Shown: piece by piece, positions 8,645 to 17,146 of the stretch
Numbering within the stretch: position 1 is the stretch's first letter
How the letters are laid out: every line of letters begins with the position of its first letter
Source: Pseudomonas juntendi
GTDB lineage: Bacteria; Pseudomonadota; Gammaproteobacteria; Pseudomonadales; Pseudomonadaceae
Direction: 5' to 3'
Assembly: GCF_009932375.1 (NCBI RefSeq)
Contig: NZ_BLJG01000038.1
Location: forward strand, 1 to 64,000
DNA length: 64,000 bases
Notes under the pieces: generated by a model
Database searches by the model: none
Told to the model about the DNA's origin: nothing
Seen by the model: only the letters and a program-made list of their open reading frames with translations
Made by a program: the position numbers and the translations under genes

Positions 8645-9621
8645 GTTCGTCCTCCAATGTAAGCCGCGACCACGTCGACTCGACCGTGCCCCAACTCATA
8701 GCTGATTTGCTTCCGAGCCTCACGATCAAGGTTCCTGTCTACCTGGCAACATTGGCCGCCGTTGATAGACGCGCGGTGTTGGGAAATTTGCTCATAGCGC
8801 TCACATCCGTATGCCGCTCGTAGCTCATGGAAGCCTTTGAGATTGTGTGCATGCAGGATGCCCTGCGCAGGACGGATAATTTTTTGCAGAAAAATCAGGT
8901 AGCTTTCGTGTGGCGCAATTAGGTTGCGACTACCCGCAGGTGACACCTTCTGTGCAAACCCAAGTGCATCACAAATATGGTCATCCACCGTAATCCAACG
9001 GGGAGCAAGGGCACCGGCGCGGCCGCCCTTGGTGCCATCCTGAATGTTAATCCTGCCTAGCTCTTTAGCCTCACGGTGTAGCCGTGGCAGATCAGCCAAG
9101 ATGGCCTCACGCAAGCGCATGCCGGTAGCTCGCGCCAATAGAACAATCGCGGCGGCCCGTAGCTGATATTGGCTGCAAAGTGCATCGACGATCTGCTTAA
9201 CCTGTTCGCGGTCTTGGCCTTGCGGCACCGACTGTCGAACCCCGGTGCGCTGCATTCCCAACGCCTTGCTCGGACTGGGCAATTTCACATACTGATCACC
9301 GCGAAGCGCCGCCATGGTCCTGTTAACGCTGGAAAGCCTGTTTTGTGCGGTGCTGACGGCGAGGTCACCGCGCCGAACCACATCGCGCAGATACGCTGCA
9401 TAATCGCCCAACACTTTCCGATCAATCTGCCGCGCATCATTGATACCGGGCCCCTGTTCGGAGCGGCACCACTTGACGAATGCCTGCCATCGATCACTAT
9501 GCGCCTTGACCGTACCGTAGTGGCCACCGCCGAACATGTCTTTCAGCGCCTGCGGCCCTGCATAGCTCAATTGCCTGCCATAGCCGAAATTGCGGCCATC
9601 GCGTCTACTCACCAATCCCAT
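8641..9621 (-). CDS. Tyrosine recombinase / integrase domain protein
   Basis: The protein has about 326 residues when started at ATG 9621, which has GAGGTG just upstream; ATG 9666 is possible but has a poorer site. The tyrosine-recombinase residues are present: Arg in ATGMRLREA (about 169), H-x-x-R in FHELR (265-268), His in ELGHGR (312) and the candidate nucleophile Tyr in AAYIGG (321). The N-terminal half is a SAM-like core-binding domain. It differs clearly from the P4-type integrase at 10575-11831, so it may belong to a separate small element nested in the distal island. No flanking att repeats were identified for it. Confidence 0.8.
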   Translation of the reverse strand: MGLVSRRDGRNFGYGRQLSYAGPQALKDMFGGGHYGTVKAHSDRWQAFVKWCRSEQGPGINDARQIDRKVLGDYAAYLRDVVRRGDLAVSTAQNRLSSVNRTMAALRGDQYVKLPSPSKALGMQRTGVRQSVPQGQDREQVKQIVDALCSQYQLRAAAIVLLARATGMRLREAILADLPRLHREAKELGRINIQDGTKGGRAGALAPRWITVDDHICDALGFAQKVSPAGSRNLIAPHESYLIFLQKIIRPAQGILHAHNLKGFHELRAAYGCERYEQISQHRASINGGQCCQVDRNLDREARKQISYELGHGRVDVVAAYIGGRT

Positions 9622-10043
9622 GTCGGTCACCTCATCTGCCTTTCTCCGATCCTTGCCCCACGTCATCCCGCCAAGAATGCTGAGTGTTATCAGGGATCAA
9701 GGTCCCTGCGACCTGTGGGGATGTCCTCTAACGCGGGACTGGCGGCTCCTTACGACCGGGAGCAAGGGCATCTCATGATCTGGCCTCCTGAGCACCGTTA
9801 CCGGTGGGCGGGTGGAGGCTGCATTGGCTGACGAGACCAGTGCCTGAAGATCCTGAGCCGGGTGAACGCAGCGGTGCGATGACCGGGGCGTGCCTGACTG
9901 TCAGTCAGGTGCAGTCCATTCCCTGGTCTGCGGCACCATCATCTGCAGCACTGTTGCTGGTGGCTTCGGTGTTTGTCACGCCGATTGTCACGAGGGGAAA
10001 TGCCGCAAAGCCTTGTACGAATTGGGCTGCAGCAGTGGTAGGA

Positions 10044-10078
10044 GCGCCCGTCTCTTTCCAGGAGAAAGAGACGGGCGC
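10044..10078. repeat. 15-bp perfect inverted repeat
   Basis: GCGCCCGTCTCTTTC at 10044-10058 is followed by a 5-base loop and its exact complement at 10064-10078. There is no T-run on either side, so an ordinary Rho-independent terminator is unlikely. It may be a binding site or a remnant of a mobile-element end. Confidence 0.75.
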
Positions 10079-10443
10079 AGGTTGGCGCAAGATTCGGCCA
10101 AGCGGATAGGTTGCTGCAGGGCAGCGAAGTAGGAGGTGTTGTCTGGCGCACGAGGGCCATGATCTGAAGAAGGCATCCATCACCGGGGAGGTGACCGGGC
10201 GAGCTGCCGGATGCGAATCGCCATTTGGGGGGAGAACCACCGCGACAGCGGCGTGACCTTCAAGGCTCGGGCCACCTGGGGTGCTGTCATCGACAGCGCT
10301 TGCACGGCCAGTTCTACGCCTGTAGATAAACCCGGTCAAGGTTCAAAATTCAGCGCCACTTTGGACTTTAAGAGCGGTTATCCACCGGTGGAATTCCGTG
10401 GTAAATCCTGGACAACGTGGTCGCTTTTAGCTCTTCAAAGTGA

Positions 10444-10488
10444 GGTCCATCCAAACAGGGCGGCTTTGCAGCCCTGTTTGGATGGACC
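10444..10488. repeat. 18-bp perfect inverted repeat
   Basis: The arm at 10444-10461 (GGTCCATCCAAACAGGGC) pairs exactly with 10471-10488 across a 9-base loop. It lies 87 bases beyond the 3' end of the integrase gene and has no T-run. Its stability suggests a transcription block, a recombination site or a folded DNA signal. Which of these cannot be decided here. Confidence 0.75.
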
Positions 10489-10574
10489 CGTGCTGAGAAG
10501 CGAATAAGCGAGGCTGCTAGCCCCGAATCTTGAACGTTCAGTTGTTTCTGCTGCCGTTCTTGCGCCGTATAGCG

Positions 10575-11831
10575 CTAGCGTATCGGCACCACGTTCTTGT
10601 CTCTGACTTGGCCATACGCTGAGGCGAGCAGGCTGCCGGTGGCGGCTTTCTGGATGTACTCACTCCACCACGCCATCATCGGGCGCCGGCGCTCGATGTA
10701 GTCAGCTCGGTTGTAGGCGCTCCGCACCTCATCCTTGTCGACATGCGCCAGGGCTACTTCGATGAGCTCAGGATCCCAGCCATGTTCATTCAAGATGGTG
10801 CTGGCTATCGAGCGCATACCGTGGCTGACCAATCGATCCTGAAAGCCCATGCGTTTCAATGCCATGTTGGCGGTCTGGCTATTGGCGTGGGTGCGTGGAT
10901 TTCTATCGGCCGGGAAGACGTATTCGCGATGGCCGCTGTGAGTCTTCAGTGACTCCAACAGTGCGACAGCGTGATCACTCAACGGGATGCTGTGTGGGCG
11001 GCGCTTCTTCATCCGCTCCGGTGGAATAGTCCAGACACGCCGTTCAAAGTCGATGTCTGCCCAGCGAGTAGTCGCCGCCTCGGCGGGGCGAGTCATCGTG
11101 TGCAACTGCCATTCGATCAGGCAGCGGGTGGTGCGTTTGATGCTGGCGTTCGCGATCTCCAGCATGAGCTCGGGGAGTTCTTCGGGTGGTAGCGCAGCCA
11201 TGTTCTCTTTCTTGGGCTTCTTGAATACAGCCCTGATACCGGTGAGCGGGTTGGCGAAGATCAGGCCGGAGTTTACGCCGTAGGTCATGATCTCGTTTAG
11301 CCGCTGGCTAAGACGTTTGACTGTTTCCAGGCTGCCTTTCGCTTCGATTGGACGAAGCAATGCGATCACCATCGGTGCGGTTATTTTCGTGAGTGGTGTC
11401 GTCTTCAAATCGGGGAACACATGCAGCGTGAGCGACCGCCAAATGTCCTCAGCGTAGGCCGGGGTGACCGAGTCTTTCTTGAGCTCGAACCAGGCGGTGG
11501 CCACGTTCTCGAAGGTATGTTCCGTTTCTGCGCGCTTGGCCTCATTCAACGTATTGCGCTGCACCTTCGGATCAATGCCCTGAGCGAGCAGCTCACGTGC
11601 ATCGACTGCCATCTTTCGTGCATTCGCCAGTGACAGTTCGGGGTAGGTCCCGAAGCCGATATTGATGCGCTTCTTGGTCACCGGTTCGCGGTAGTTGAAA
11701 TTCCACAGCAATGAGCCGTTGCTGCGTACGCGGAGCTGCAAACCGTCACCGTCGGTGAGGACGTAATCCTTGGACGCGGGTTTGACTCCCTTGAGCTGTC
11801 GATCGGAGAGGCGGAGGTTTTGAGCAGGCAT
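10575..11831 (-). CDS. P4-type tyrosine integrase of the distal island
   Basis: This 418-residue integrase starts at ATG 11831, with GAGGA eight bases upstream; an open extension to 11933 has no such support. The N-terminal DUF4102-type arm-binding domain (about 1-90, LTDGDGLQLRVRSNGS) is followed by a SAM-like core-binding domain and the catalytic domain. The catalytic residues are R248 (TRPAEA), H337-x-x-R340 (HGMRS), H363 (LAHVD) and Tyr 373 (SAYNR). All expected residues are present. Its 5' end faces the partial tmRNA 3' end at 12018-12035, the usual layout for islands inserted at tRNA or tmRNA genes, so it most likely inserted the distal island at ssrA. Confidence 0.93.
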   Translation of the reverse strand: MPAQNLRLSDRQLKGVKPASKDYVLTDGDGLQLRVRSNGSLLWNFNYREPVTKKRINIGFGTYPELSLANARKMAVDARELLAQGIDPKVQRNTLNEAKRAETEHTFENVATAWFELKKDSVTPAYAEDIWRSLTLHVFPDLKTTPLTKITAPMVIALLRPIEAKGSLETVKRLSQRLNEIMTYGVNSGLIFANPLTGIRAVFKKPKKENMAALPPEELPELMLEIANASIKRTTRCLIEWQLHTMTRPAEAATTRWADIDFERRVWTIPPERMKKRRPHSIPLSDHAVALLESLKTHSGHREYVFPADRNPRTHANSQTANMALKRMGFQDRLVSHGMRSIASTILNEHGWDPELIEVALAHVDKDEVRSAYNRADYIERRRPMMAWWSEYIQKAATGSLLASAYGQVRDKNVVPIR

Positions 11832-11855
11832 GAGATTGTCCTCAAGCACTGATTC

Positions 11856-11905
11856 GGTATTCCAAAGATTAGCACCGGGTGAGGTGGAATACCGCCTGGA
11901 ATACC
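11856..11905. promoter_or_regulatory. Candidate integrase arm sites / integrase control region
   Basis: Three copies of a 9-base word lie between the integrase and its att copy: GGTATTCCA at 11856-11864 (inverted) and TGGAATACC at 11885-11893 and 11897-11905. The same word, inside TGGAATACCGCCTTGGA, occurs between the second integrase and ssrA at 26861-26877. Position and repetition suggest integrase arm-binding or autoregulatory sites. Confidence 0.55.
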
Positions 11906-11981
11906 CGAACGGCTGGAACTCAAAAACTCTCAAAAGACCGCAAAAGCGCTGGAGGCCGCGTATTTACTGGATTTCAGGCAC

Positions 11982-12011
11982 AAAAAAAGACGTCCGTGGA
12001 CGTCTTTTTTT
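11982..12011. terminator. Strong bidirectional Rho-independent terminator
   Basis: A 14-bp stem (AAAAAAAGACGTCC / GGACGTCTTTTTTT) with a 2-base loop carries A- and T-runs, so it can work in both directions. It lies just beyond the partial tmRNA 3' end in the direction of ssrA transcription, so it may have terminated the tmRNA transcript before the proximal island inserted. Confidence 0.85.
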
Positions 12012-12017
12012 GATCAT

Positions 12018-12035
12018 TTGGTGGAGCCGGGGGGA
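12018..12035 (-). repeat. Displaced copy of the tmRNA 3' end (island attachment site)
   Basis: The 18 bases TTGGTGGAGCCGGGGGGA match the ssrA 3' terminus at 26912-26929 exactly, and TGAACCC at 12038-12044 continues the match after two mismatches. The copy holds the CCA end and acceptor/T-arm side of the tmRNA. It marks the boundary between the two islands. Confidence 0.85.
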
Positions 12036-12298
12036 GGTGAACCCAGCCAGTCATTTCAAAAAAACCTTATAAAACAAGGACATGAATTACTGGTGGTGGA
12101 GTGTTGCCTCCCACATGCTGCAAAAAATGCCGCCCTTGACGCGGGACGAGGCGAGTATGCCAGCCAACTGCCGTCAGGGCCAGAAACTGATGCAGAGCAC
12201 CCACTGTCGGCCAAATTAGAGATGGCGTGACAGCTCCCCGAACCTCTAAAATAAGCGATTTTTGTCGCAGCCTTTGCGCAATTTTTCGAGGGGCGTTT

Positions 12299-14242
12299 AT
12301 GGATTATGATCAACTGCCTAGAGCTGCGCTGGTGCGCTTGCTTCAAGAGCATGACGAAGCGCTCGCTGATGCCGGGAAAAATGGCATTGTCATGAACTAC
12401 ACGGGGCGAGCTGCTCCCTGGCAGATCATCCGGCAGGTCAAGCCCAAGCTCGCCGCCATCGTCAAAAAACACTCCTACGGGGAAGAGCTGGCTCAGGCTG
12501 AGAACGAGATCTGGGACGGCGAAAACCTCTCGGCGATGGTAACGCTCTATAAGTATCGGGGTCAGATCGACCTGGTTGTGACTGACCCTCCATATAACAC
12601 GGGCGAGGATTTTCGTTACAACGATAAGTGGGACAAAGATCCAAATGACCCGGATTTGGGTGATGTCGTACCTAAGGATGATGGCTCAAAGCACAGCAAG
12701 TGGCTGAGGTTCATGACCCCTCGTATATGGATGATGAGGGAGATGCTGAAGCCTGGTGGTGTGATGGCCATATGCATTGACCACCGGGAACTGTTCCGGT
12801 TGGGGATGCTGATGGATGAGATCTTCGGTGAAGATAATCGCCTCGCTATTATCAACTGGCAGAAGTCAGCGGCTGCCCGTCCAGATAATCGGCATATATC
12901 CACTGCGACTGAATACGTTTTGGTCTATGGCAAAGATGTTGATAGAGTAAAAACTGCATCCATGACGCGAGGGGAGTCGGATAATAAGCGCTACTCCAAT
13001 CCGGACAACGACCCTGGCAATCTCTGGCGGGAGGGTAACCTCACTGCGAAAAGCTACTCTGCGAAAGATGACTACGGTATTCAGTCACCTTTCACGGGCA
13101 TCGTACATTATCCAGCGGGGAACGGCGCGTGGCGTCACCCCAAGAAAAATGTCAAGGTCTGGCTGAATGCTTGGGGGCCAGATTACGAAGAACGTGACAT
13201 TGGTGATGGTCGCGGCAAAGCCTTAATGGTGAAAAAGCAGCAGCCAGGTGTTCTGGCTGAAAGTATCTCCAAGAAATCATATGAAAGACTATCAGAAGAT
13301 AATTGGCCTTTCCTATGGTTTGGTCGCGATGGACTTGGCCGGCCAAGAGTAAAAACCTATCTTGAACAAATAAAAAAGGGCAAAGTGCCTGTTACTTACT
13401 GGTCAGACTCCGATCTTAGCTCTGATTTGGTTACTGATATTGATCTTGGGTCAACATCCTGGGACTACAAAGAATCAGGCAGATCGGCTGACGGAGTTGC
13501 GGAACTTACAGCCGTCGTTGGGCAAGGTCATGGTTTTTCAACAGTCAAGCCATTGAAGTTGATGACTAAGATAATTCAGCTTTGGTGCCCTCCTAACGGA
13601 ATCGTTATGGATCCTTTTGCAGGCTCTGGGACGACGGCACATGCCGTTCTCGAACTTAATCAAGAGGCCGATAGTTCTAGAAGATTTATTCTAATTGAGC
13701 AAGGGAACACCGAAAAAGGTGACCATTATGCTCGGACACTTACAGCTGAGCGTGTTAAGCGTGTTATGTCTGGAGCATGGGCAGCGGAAAAGCGTAAGCC
13801 AATCCCTAGTGGGTTCCGCTTTATTGAATTGAAGCGTGAAAAGATAGACGCTTCAGCGGTCAACGCTTTAGCCCGTGAAGAGATGATTGACTTGCTTTTA
13901 ACAAGCTACTGGAATAAGGCTGAAAAAGCAAAGTCGTATCTAAGAAGGCTTCCTGCTCAGGTGAATAGACATCTATTTGCAGTTAATGCAAAGAATGAGG
14001 GCTTTTTCCTGATATGGGATTCCCCAGAAAAGCCGTCAGCGTTAACCAAAGCCGCATTTCGAGAAATCGCTGAAGAGGCTAAGAGTGCGGGGCTTGCTGT
14101 GCGATATCATGTGTACGCAGCGTTAGCACCCTACACTGGCAGCAGTGTAGAATTTTATAAAATTCCAGATCAGGTCCTTGAGCATATTGGGTTTAATCAG
14201 CGTCAGGACTCTTATAATAATGAGGGAGACTTTGATGCCTGA
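12299..14242 (+). CDS. mod: Type III restriction-modification methyltransferase (Mod)
   Basis: This is a 647-residue adenine methyltransferase of the beta class. The catalytic DPPY motif (DPPYNTG, about residues 96-102) comes before the SAM-binding DPFAGSGTT (about 439-447), the order typical of type III Mod. The central variable part would be the target-recognition domain. I chose ATG 12299, which has GAGGGG just upstream; an open extension to 12227 lacks support. In type III systems Mod recognises the site and forms a complex with Res. Its stop overlaps the res start by 8 bases, so the pair is co-translated. It is the first cargo gene inside the island boundary. Confidence 0.95.
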   Translation: MDYDQLPRAALVRLLQEHDEALADAGKNGIVMNYTGRAAPWQIIRQVKPKLAAIVKKHSYGEELAQAENEIWDGENLSAMVTLYKYRGQIDLVVTDPPYNTGEDFRYNDKWDKDPNDPDLGDVVPKDDGSKHSKWLRFMTPRIWMMREMLKPGGVMAICIDHRELFRLGMLMDEIFGEDNRLAIINWQKSAAARPDNRHISTATEYVLVYGKDVDRVKTASMTRGESDNKRYSNPDNDPGNLWREGNLTAKSYSAKDDYGIQSPFTGIVHYPAGNGAWRHPKKNVKVWLNAWGPDYEERDIGDGRGKALMVKKQQPGVLAESISKKSYERLSEDNWPFLWFGRDGLGRPRVKTYLEQIKKGKVPVTYWSDSDLSSDLVTDIDLGSTSWDYKESGRSADGVAELTAVVGQGHGFSTVKPLKLMTKIIQLWCPPNGIVMDPFAGSGTTAHAVLELNQEADSSRRFILIEQGNTEKGDHYARTLTAERVKRVMSGAWAAEKRKPIPSGFRFIELKREKIDASAVNALAREEMIDLLLTSYWNKAEKAKSYLRRLPAQVNRHLFAVNAKNEGFFLIWDSPEKPSALTKAAFREIAEEAKSAGLAVRYHVYAALAPYTGSSVEFYKIPDQVLEHIGFNQRQDSYNNEGDFDA

Positions 14243-16607
14243 TTTCAATCTCAAGGCTTTTCAAGCTGAAGCAGCGAGCACCATAGTACAGCGTTATGCG
14301 TTTTTCGCTAATCACCCCTATCGTCCGAGTAAAGGGCCTAAGCCTAGACCTTTCTTTCAAGCACTGTCTGCGTTAACAGGGGCGGGCAAGACACCAATCC
14401 TGGCCCAGGCAGTAACCTTGATGCGCTCGCATTTTGCATCTGAGCCAATTGTCTTTTGGATGTCTAAAGCAAAGCCCGTAGTTGCTCAGACGTATGTAAA
14501 TTTCAGTGCGGGCGGAAAATACTCGGAAATCGTAGAGGGTTTTCGAGTAATTAATATTTCGCAACTAACACCCCATCACATCGAAGACTCAGCCACACCT
14601 TTGATGATTATGGCAACCACAGGGCTTTTTAACAACAAAGATCAGTCTGAAGGTGCTCTGAACGTCTATAAAAAAGATGCTGATCTTTTTGGCAACTCAT
14701 CGCCGTGGGAGCGATTAATTTCGCGAGTATCTAACGGAAAGCGTCGACCGCTGCTCATAGTATATGATGAAGGGCACAATCTTTCTGAGCAGCAGACAGA
14801 CATTCTCTCCGAGCTGGAACCCGACGCCTACTTACTCGCTAGTGCTACTTTAAAACTGCCCAACAATTTTCACAAAGGAGTCATTCAGCCCATCAAGCTC
14901 TGGGTTGAAGAGTCAGGGGACGATCATGAACATTTTGAGAAGCTTAAGTCTATAGACTCCGATGGGCAGCCGAACGCCCAGCTGTTCGTGACGACCGCTG
15001 TTAGTAGCGAAAAAGTTGTGAGCGCTGAACTCGTCAAGAAAGCAATTCAGTTTGACGGAACCACTGGTGCGATGGAGAAGTCTTTAGACGACCTCCATAA
15101 GCGGCTATCATCAATTGAGGCTGAAATTAACGCCAGAGGGCTGGGTTTTTCTCCAAAAGCTATCTATGTTTGTAAAACAAACATTGCTGATGATGGAGAA
15201 AAAGATGACCACTCCAAACCGTTTTTGTTGAGGAAAGCACCGCCGATTAGAATATGGCGTTATCTCGTCGAGGAAAAAGGTATATCTCCTGAGGATATTG
15301 CAATTTATGCAAATCTTGCATTTATGGATGGGAATAAACCTGATGAAGTGAATCTCTTTTCAAAGGGCGAAAAAGACTTTGAAGATTTCCAGGCTGGTGA
15401 TTTCAAGCACATAATATTTAACCTCTCTCTTCAGGAGGGATGGGATGACCCAGGTTGCTACCTTGCCTATATCGATAAAAGTATGGGGTCCTCAATCCAG
15501 GTTGAGCAAATCATAGGTCGAGTTTTAAGGCAGTATGGAGCAAAGCACTACGACAACGCACTTCTTAACTCAGCCCATTTCTTTTTGCGTGTTGACAATC
15601 AAAGTGTGTTTACCGCTTCGATTAATGCAGTAAAGGAGAAACTGAGGGCAGAAGGTGCTCCAATAGAAATTGTCGATAATTTTGGTGGCGCAGGTGGTGC
15701 AGTTGATGATTTGCATCTGAAGGATGGTTTGGAGGTTGCGCTGCATCAGGTGCACGTCGATGCTAGTGAAGCCTGTAGCAGGATCGCTGAAATCGTTGGT
15801 GATTTCCCCACCTTCACTGAAAACACTCCGGACACGCAAGGCCAGGCCCATACTGCGACCCAGACAGTTGATCTGGAGTCATTGAATAAGGATTCGAGCC
15901 TAGAGTGGATGCAAGGTGGGAATACTAATCCAGTGCGCTTGCGCTGGCTTGTTAATACAGCATTAAGAGCACGCTCTACCCGAGCGCTGGCTGTTACTGA
16001 TCTGAAACACCCTAAGTTTGATTGCCGAGTACAAATACATAGTGCAGCTGAAAGATATGCTGAAAAACTGGCAGCCGAAATTGTAGATGCGTATTATTCA
16101 AACTCGGAATTGGCTTACGAGAGCGGCGCTCCGTTCCAGTTTGGCGCTATTAGGGTACCTCGAAATGGTACGACATACGTCAATTCGATCTATGAAAAAT
16201 ATTCAGGTTTAAATAAGTTTGAGGCGCCTTTTGCAGATTCTTTGGATAAAGCAGGTTTTCCATGGCACCGTAACTCCAGCAGCGGCGGGTTTCATATCCC
16301 GCTATTAACGGAGGGCGATGCGGGATCATTCTATCCTGATTTTTTGGTGTGGAAATCTGGGCTTGTCTACTGTCTCGATACTAAAGGCGGGCACCTTCTA
16401 AGCGACGCAGTTGCCAGAAAGCTATTCGACATTCAAGAGGATGGTCGCAGTAAGGTCTTGGTGCGCTTCATCACTGAGGGCAAGCAAACTGAGTTGCGCG
16501 GAAAGTGTTTGAAAGGCGGCTATACAGTATGGAAAATGAAGTCTGGTACTCCGACTCCAATTCATGTCGCCGACCTTGATAAGGCAGTTAAAGAGTGTCT
16601 TAAATAA
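14235..16607 (+). CDS. res: Type III restriction enzyme, helicase/nuclease subunit (Res)
   Basis: The 790-residue Res protein has a P-loop LTGAGKT (about residues 48-54), a DEGH box in YDEGHNLS (about 177-180), SATLKLP, a QEGWDDPG motif, and the superfamily 2 motif VI IIGRVLRQ. The C-terminal nuclease region near 700-720 shows PDF followed by LDTKGG, a PD-(D/E)xK-type core. ATG 14235 with GGGAG upstream is preferred to an extension at 14178. It cuts unmodified DNA as part of the Mod-Res complex after ATP-driven movement. All motifs look intact. A strong bidirectional terminator follows directly. Confidence 0.94.
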   Translation: MPDFNLKAFQAEAASTIVQRYAFFANHPYRPSKGPKPRPFFQALSALTGAGKTPILAQAVTLMRSHFASEPIVFWMSKAKPVVAQTYVNFSAGGKYSEIVEGFRVINISQLTPHHIEDSATPLMIMATTGLFNNKDQSEGALNVYKKDADLFGNSSPWERLISRVSNGKRRPLLIVYDEGHNLSEQQTDILSELEPDAYLLASATLKLPNNFHKGVIQPIKLWVEESGDDHEHFEKLKSIDSDGQPNAQLFVTTAVSSEKVVSAELVKKAIQFDGTTGAMEKSLDDLHKRLSSIEAEINARGLGFSPKAIYVCKTNIADDGEKDDHSKPFLLRKAPPIRIWRYLVEEKGISPEDIAIYANLAFMDGNKPDEVNLFSKGEKDFEDFQAGDFKHIIFNLSLQEGWDDPGCYLAYIDKSMGSSIQVEQIIGRVLRQYGAKHYDNALLNSAHFFLRVDNQSVFTASINAVKEKLRAEGAPIEIVDNFGGAGGAVDDLHLKDGLEVALHQVHVDASEACSRIAEIVGDFPTFTENTPDTQGQAHTATQTVDLESLNKDSSLEWMQGGNTNPVRLRWLVNTALRARSTRALAVTDLKHPKFDCRVQIHSAAERYAEKLAAEIVDAYYSNSELAYESGAPFQFGAIRVPRNGTTYVNSIYEKYSGLNKFEAPFADSLDKAGFPWHRNSSSGGFHIPLLTEGDAGSFYPDFLVWKSGLVYCLDTKGGHLLSDAVARKLFDIQEDGRSKVLVRFITEGKQTELRGKCLKGGYTVWKMKSGTPTPIHVADLDKAVKECLK

Positions 16608-16651
16608 AAACTATAAGAGAGGCCCTCTTGCCAGGGCCTCTCTTATAGTTT
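16608..16651. terminator. Bidirectional terminator between res and the XRE gene
   Basis: A 19-bp perfect stem (16608-16626 with 16633-16651, core AGAGAGGCCCT) has a 6-base loop and A/T-rich flanks on both sides. It begins right after the res stop codon and serves both res and the convergent regulator gene. Confidence 0.9.
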
Positions 16652-16696
16652 ATTCGCAAAAAACATCTAATTTGCGCTAATGCGAAAAGCGCTTTC

Positions 16697-16942
16697 TCAC
16701 AATCCCGCATGTTGCATCAGCTCTGATGGCTTACAGCTGAGCGCTGCCGCGATCCTTATGATATTTAAGAATGTAACATTCCGTTCGCCGCGTTCGATTT
16801 TGCCCATGTGTGACCTGTCAATTTCAGCGGCATCAGCCAGCGCCTCCTGAGACAAGCCCAACCCTTTTCTGAGGGTACGCACCGACGCTCCTAGCTTTAG
16901 GAGATCACCCTGTTTATCTGACTCCGCTGAGATTCTTGCCAT
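16697..16942 (-). CDS. XRE-family helix-turn-helix regulator
   Basis: This 81-residue protein is essentially one Cro/CI-type HTH domain: VRTLRKGLGLSQEALADAAEIDRSHMGKIERGERN with the recognition helix near residues 40-52, then LNIIRIAAALSCKPSEL. Size and type match controller (C) proteins of restriction-modification systems and small island regulators. It converges on res and points away from the lipoprotein gene, so it may control both its own promoter region (16943-17146) and the divergent cassette. No operator was identified. The start lacks a strong ribosome site, so it may be leaderless or poorly translated. Confidence 0.85.
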   Translation of the reverse strand: MARISAESDKQGDLLKLGASVRTLRKGLGLSQEALADAAEIDRSHMGKIERGERNVTFLNIIRIAAALSCKPSELMQHAGL

Positions 16943-17146
16943 GGGGTAAATCTGGCGGGTATGATGGCTTTATGGCCACGGTATTTACGACCCATTTTGA
17001 TCGTCTCCCTGCTCTGGGGTGGGCTTTGAGCGTGCCGCAGGCCCAAATTTTGGTCAGTACGTGGTGATAGCGCGATCCTTGAAAGTGATCACTTTGTCGA
17101 ACCACTGCAAAAGTCGCTTTAAATCTCAACTAAAAGGATGTTCTAG

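Larger units (their letters stand above)
9622..10574. other. Gene-poor stretch with two strong hairpins
   Basis: These roughly 950 bases hold no open frame I can support; the open frames present lack family resemblance and convincing ribosome sites. Visible structure includes a palindrome near 9896-9910 (CTGACT-GTC-AGTCAG) and two long perfect inverted repeats listed separately. It may be a decayed junction between two mobile elements. Confidence 0.5.
1..12035. mobile_element. Distal genomic island, incomplete at the left edge
   Basis: This DNA lies beyond the att copy at 12018 and contains the P4-type integrase facing it, a second integrase-like gene, the DUF3696 pair and the type I restriction-modification locus. 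Its outer end is not in the window, so the extent is unknown. The type I locus might instead be part of a further element. Confidence 0.6.

Noticed and set aside
9165..9665. Possible frameshifted or broken second integrase
   Set aside because: All tyrosine-recombinase residues are present in one frame and the frame is complete to the coupled small gene.
10211..10507. 98-codon plus-strand frame in the gap before the P4-type integrase
   Set aside because: It runs through the 18-bp palindrome, has no ribosome site and no recognisable similarity.
16914..17129. Minus-strand 71-codon frame between the XRE gene and the lipoprotein gene
   Set aside because: Overlaps the XRE gene in another frame, no ribosome site and no plausible fold; the region is better read as promoter DNA.
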